The position numbers and the translations under genes are program-made. Of a DNA stretch of 64,000 nucleotides, positions 60,318 to 64,000 are shown in pieces. Source of the stretch: Diplosphaera chodatii (Eukaryota > Chlorophyta > Trebouxiophyceae > Prasiolales > Stichococcaceae). The notes under the pieces were generated by a model, which was given only the letters and a program-made list of their open reading frames with translations, was not told the DNA's origin and made no database searches. The stretch covers positions 3,038,001-3,102,000 of the forward strand of contig JAALGY010000032.1 of the NCBI GenBank assembly GCA_032358165.1, read 5' to 3'. Every line of letters starts with the position of its first letter. The stretch's first letter is position 1.

Positions 60318-62820
60318 ATGCATATGTGCAGGTCCACCTGGTTGGCAAGGTGCTTGATTCTGGGAGCTCCACAGCGTCGTAGTATTGGGCAGCCACATGT
60401 CCCTCCGTGAGGCACCTCACCACAGCTGCCAGGTGCTGCTGCTTCTGCGACTCGTCCGCCCTGCAACACACTTGCCATGACACCTCATTCACCCTGACAA
60501 AATGACATCGCCACAGGAGCATGGCTCAAGGCGGCGAGCATACCACCACCCAGCTATTTGCACAGAGATCGTTGACACCTGGCCCACTTGAAGCCCAGGT
60601 TGAGCGCTGTGGCAGTGCGCGCAAGGTCTGCGTGCCTCAGCTGCAGCCCGCAGCTGCGCATCTGCAGCGTCTCAAGCTGCTCATCGTTCACCCTGCTTGC
60701 CGCCGCTATGCCAACGAAAGGCGGGTCCAGGGTGATGCCCGACTGCAAATACTACGTATGGTGTCGGGCAGGTGCAGAATGACTTAGCATGTTTTCAGGG
60801 AGATTTGTCTGTACCAGGTTGCCAGGGTACGCTTGCCAGCCTGACGTGCACCTGGCAGTTGTGCTGCATTCTCAGGCCGCCATTGCTCAGTGTCACAACA
60901 CTCAGCTGCTGCAGGGTGCCGAACTCCTCGCCAGCTAAGAATGCTCCTTCATATACCACCAGCCCATCTGCAAGTGGGGTCCCTGCATCAGCTTCTTCAC
61001 CATAGGTCGGTGCACAGCCAACAGCTTCTCAACCCTTGATAGCTTTGTTTTGTTCACACATAGCATTGCTGGACAGGTGGGTATGCTTCGAAGCGAGGAA
61101 CGATGCTGACATGCCTCAAGCTGCTGTTGAAGCGGCCAGAGCGCTGCATACTGTCGCTGCGACAGGTATGTCATCCAGACATTGCTGCATATGGGCTCCA
61201 CCACTTTTTCAGGTGCACGCTGTACAGCAGCAGTGTCGCAGGTCAACATGCAATGCGATGGCTGCGAAGGCCCACCAGAGGTCATCTGCAGCTGACACAT
61301 GCTGGCAGTTCCCATGTCTATCATTGTACATAACAAGATCACCTGGTGTTGCAGATCAACCAGCGGCAGGTCATCAGCCACGACGGTGGTTGCCAGCAGC
61401 TCCTGCGCATCTGCTGAGGGCGCTGCAAAGTCGACATGCGGAAGCATTGGCATCTCAGCTCTGCACGTCGGCTGCGCATAGCAGCCCTCCATAAACTTGG
61501 CTGCAAACGAACCGTGACGCCGCATCAGCCCCAGCAGCTCGTGCTCGCTGCCGAAAGCTTTCTTGTGGCCGGCAGGTTTTGGCACTGGTGGCAGGGCAGT
61601 GGCAGCAGCTGCAGCAGCATTGCTGATGCTGGCACGTGGGTCCACCAGGCACACATTGCCGTGCCGGGCCTGGCTGTCAGTGCTGAAGCCCACTGCTGCG
61701 CCCACGTCCGCCGAAGCCCTGCTGGACAGCTGGTGCGCAGGCCGCTGCTGCACGCTGCCTGGCTGCTCGCTGCTGAGTGCAGCGGCACTCCGTCCTGACA
61801 GTGTACCCAGCTGGCTGGCAACCCCTTGGCTGCTGCTGCTGCGCCGATGCCAAGCATGCTGCATGCTTTGGGGCGCAGCCGGCGGCGCCTGCAGGGTCTG
61901 CTTGGCTGCATCAGCAGAGGTAGCATTTGTTGTTGCTGCGATGTGTTGCCGCTTGGCTGGGGGGTGATTGATGTCTAGTTGTGGTGCTGCTCGTTTGCCG
62001 GCTCCAGCTGCTGCCATGTGTGCTGTTCGCATAGCTGGTGGACCCCAGGTGCAAGCATCCGGCTGCGAAGGCTCTGCCTGCTGGCTGCTCGGATGCAGCT
62101 GACGAACAGGAGCGCGCTGCATGTGTTGGCGCCGCCGGTACCCCATGCGATAACTGCAGTATGCATGGTGGAGCCAGCAGATCAGCAGTGACATGCTGTT
62201 GGCTGGCGCAAGATGTGTAGCACATACAGCAGAGCGGGTTGGCAACAGAGCAGACTCAACTGGTCATCAATGTCGAGGCGTGCTGCCTGATTGCCACGGC
62301 GCACAGCAGAGCCTGAGCAGGGCATAGCCGCTCCTGAGTGCAGGCCACACTCTGGGAACCATGGGGGCGGCGGCGGCAAAGGGCGCTTGGGGATGATGCC
62401 CCCCGGCAGCATGCCGCCGCTGGGCTTCTGCAGCTTGGGGTCTCCCACATCTCCAGGCTGAGCTCGCTTTGCTGCACGCTGAGGCGGCGGCAGCTCAGAT
62501 TGCCTCTTACCCACAGTGATGGTATAGAGGCAACCCTGATGTCTGGCTGCTGGCTTCACTTGTGCCGACGATGCTACTGGGTGGGGCATGTGTGGCGGCT
62601 GGGCCTCTGCTGGACCGTGTGAATTGTCAGAGTCAACGCTGCTGCTGGACGAAGTGCCGTGTTGCGACGGGAGGCTTCTGCCACCAGAGGCGCCAGTAGT
62701 GCAGTTGGTGGGCTGATAAGACTCGTCTGAGCTTGTCAACTGGCCGCTGGCATCTGACACAACATCGTACAACGAATTTCGCGACGCCTCCACCAGCCAG
62801 CTGTTGACGGTGCTGTCCAT
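60316..62820 (-). CDS. Unrecognised Ala/Gln/Ser-rich protein, probably nuclear
   Basis: Not recognised. The first ATG in frame is 62820 (MDSTVNSWLVEASRNSLYDV). The N-terminal 350 or so residues are low-complexity Ser/Ala/Gln/Pro with basic clusters that look like nuclear localisation signals (KRAAPQLDINHPPAKRQ, 61945-61995; PPPQRAAKRAQ, 62460-62495). A more ordered region starts at KKAFGSEHELLGLMRRHGSF (61505-61565). It includes LPLVDLQHQ (61345-61370), a basic helix LSRVEKLLAVHRPMVKKLMQ (about 60980-61045), VVYEGAFLAGEEFGTLQQLS (60900-60960) and SGITLDPPFVGIAAASRVND (about 60685-60745). The last exon has HLAAVVRCLTEGHVAAQYYD and ends at TAG 60316 inside a hairpin. The ordered half suggests a real conserved domain with two or more beta/alpha elements, but I cannot name it. 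Some exon joins in the C-terminal half are uncertain. Confidence 0.6.
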
Positions 62821-63491
62821 GCTAGCTGCCGGCGTCGCTATGTTGTGACAAGTCTGCAGCTTTGAGTCAGGTAGCTGCTGTGGGTCTGGTTGACCATGCA
62901 GTTTCACCACCGATGTATTATTCTGAAGACCAGCGCTTGCACAGTTTCGAGGTCGGTCCAGTCGAGCATATGCATGCTAGCATATCGGAATAAGCCCTCG
63001 TTCGGTGTACGTACCGGACTACATATGCAAGAAAATGCACTGGCTCATGCGGTATTGTGGTTTACTGTGTGGTTTATTCGGTAGGTGCCAGCAGCAGGGA
63101 GCAATGATGACGAGACATCTCATGCCTCCTTCTTATGCAGTCACCCTGGTGTATGTGACGACGGAAACCAACCATACTACTACTTCTAGACCCAAGCAAT
63201 GGCATACCGGGTTGATAAGCTGACGCGGCTGCCAGCAAGATAACGAGCAAAGACAAAACCACAGGCAGCTCTTCTTGCCATCCCAAATCGCAATGATGGC
63301 GCAGTCATGCACGGGCAAGCATGTACCACAATCCACACCCATTGCATACATTGAAAGGGATGGACCATGGTGAATATTCACTTGGCATGGATGAGCAGTG
63401 TTGTCAGGCAATAGCCTGCCCAAACAGGAGGCTGTTCCAGTATTCTGACGCACAGGGTTAGGGGTAGCTGCGTGGCGGTGCATGACCCTTG
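62821..63491. other. Intergenic, no gene recognised
   Basis: Between the start of the 60316-62820 gene and the stop of the last gene, both minus strand. It should hold the promoter of the former and the 3' UTR of the latter. It is AT-richer than the genes; an open minus frame at 63133-63573 lacks coding character. Confidence 0.4.
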
Positions 63492-64000
63492 CTACAAAGC
63501 GAGCTGTCGCATGGGCGACCCTTCTGCGACTTGCAGCGCTTCCAGGGGTTCGTCCTGCACATGCATGGCGCAAAGGCGTTCAAGTTCACCGCACGTTCCC
63601 ATGATTTCTGCATCTGCTACAACAGCTGACGCATGGAACTTCAAGTGTGTATCTCTGATGCAGCATGCAGGCGCTGGCCAGGCACCGCCCTGAGCAGCAT
63701 TACGCCATATGCGCTTTCGCGTGCACAGGCCCCATGTCAGTGCTGTGAGTGAGGGAGCAGGAGGGCGCAAATGCTGCGCACTTGTATAAGCCCCTGGGCG
63801 GTGGCCTGGGCTCGATGACGATGTCCCCAGTGTGTTCGTCAGTCCAGATACTTGCATGCTCCTCAAGGTCTACCCGCAGTTTCTTTACGAAGACCTCCTC
63901 CTGTGCAGATACGGAGGTTGGACGGTGGATGTGTTCCTCCAGTGCTGGACTAGGTGGCACAGCTGCCAGATGACCTGCTGACAGCTGCAATGCAGGACGA
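63492..64000 (-). CDS. Unrecognised protein, 3' part (runs off the window)
   Basis: Two exons of the C-terminal part are visible; the 5' part lies beyond the right edge. The right exon (about 63785-64000) has SAQEEVFVKKLRVDLEEHAS and IWTDEHTGDIVIEPRPPPRG. It joins in phase (AA|A) to the last exon (63492-63663), which continues KDTHLKFHASAVVADAEIMG and ends MRQLAL with TAG. The regular charge pattern and consistent splice phase argue that it is real. The family is not recognised, and the partial sequence is too short to infer a role. Confidence 0.5.

Noticed and set aside
1..64000. CRISPR array, prophage, insertion sequence or retroelement
   Set aside because: No regularly spaced repeats, integrase, transposase or reverse transcriptase motifs; all recognised genes are intron-rich eukaryotic ones.

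Overview
The window looks like nuclear DNA of a green alga (Chlorophyta, probably Trebouxiophyceae or a relative). The reasons are GC-rich DNA, genes broken by many GT-AG introns of roughly 100-400 nt, dense packing on both strands, TGTAA poly(A) signals, and proteins matching plant/algal housekeeping families. No bacterial operon, tRNA, rRNA, transposase, reverse transcriptase, CRISPR array or viral gene was seen. Gene models were spliced by eye, so motif-bearing exons are firm and some first and last exons are not.

Layout. 446-6468 (minus): LEO1 (PAF1 complex), a 2H-phosphoesterase-like protein with a signal anchor, and a small probably mitochondrial WW-like protein whose stop lies only 56 bp before the next start. 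7138-16810 (plus): a CDPK-type Ser/Thr kinase without EF hands, then CstF-77 (mRNA 3'-end cleavage). 17390-18331 (minus): a small single-pass membrane protein. 18875-46062 (minus): the centrepiece, four consecutive paralogous genes of 6-7 kb, each encoding a multi-pass membrane protein ending in a class 3 (DAG-lipase-like) alpha/beta-hydrolase domain with a complete Ser-Asp-His triad. 46794-48616 (plus): an EamA/DMT transporter. 49059-51572 (minus) and 52679-57483 (plus): a divergent pair, a T/K-type cyclin and INCENP. 57769-59478 (minus): aspartylglucosaminidase. 60316-62820 (minus): an unrecognised Ala/Gln-rich probably nuclear protein. 63492-64000 (minus): the 3' part of an unrecognised gene running off the window.

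How they fit together. Most genes are unrelated neighbours. LEO1, CstF-77 and the cyclin all act in RNA polymerase II elongation or 3' processing, but nothing shows this is more than chance. The lipase array is the one real functional cluster. Its copies have conserved catalytic residues, divergent N- and C-terminal tails, an uncharacterised membrane half, a private intron in each copy within the catalytic half, and an apparent 8-nt frameshifting deletion in copy B. It is the best candidate here for something undescribed.
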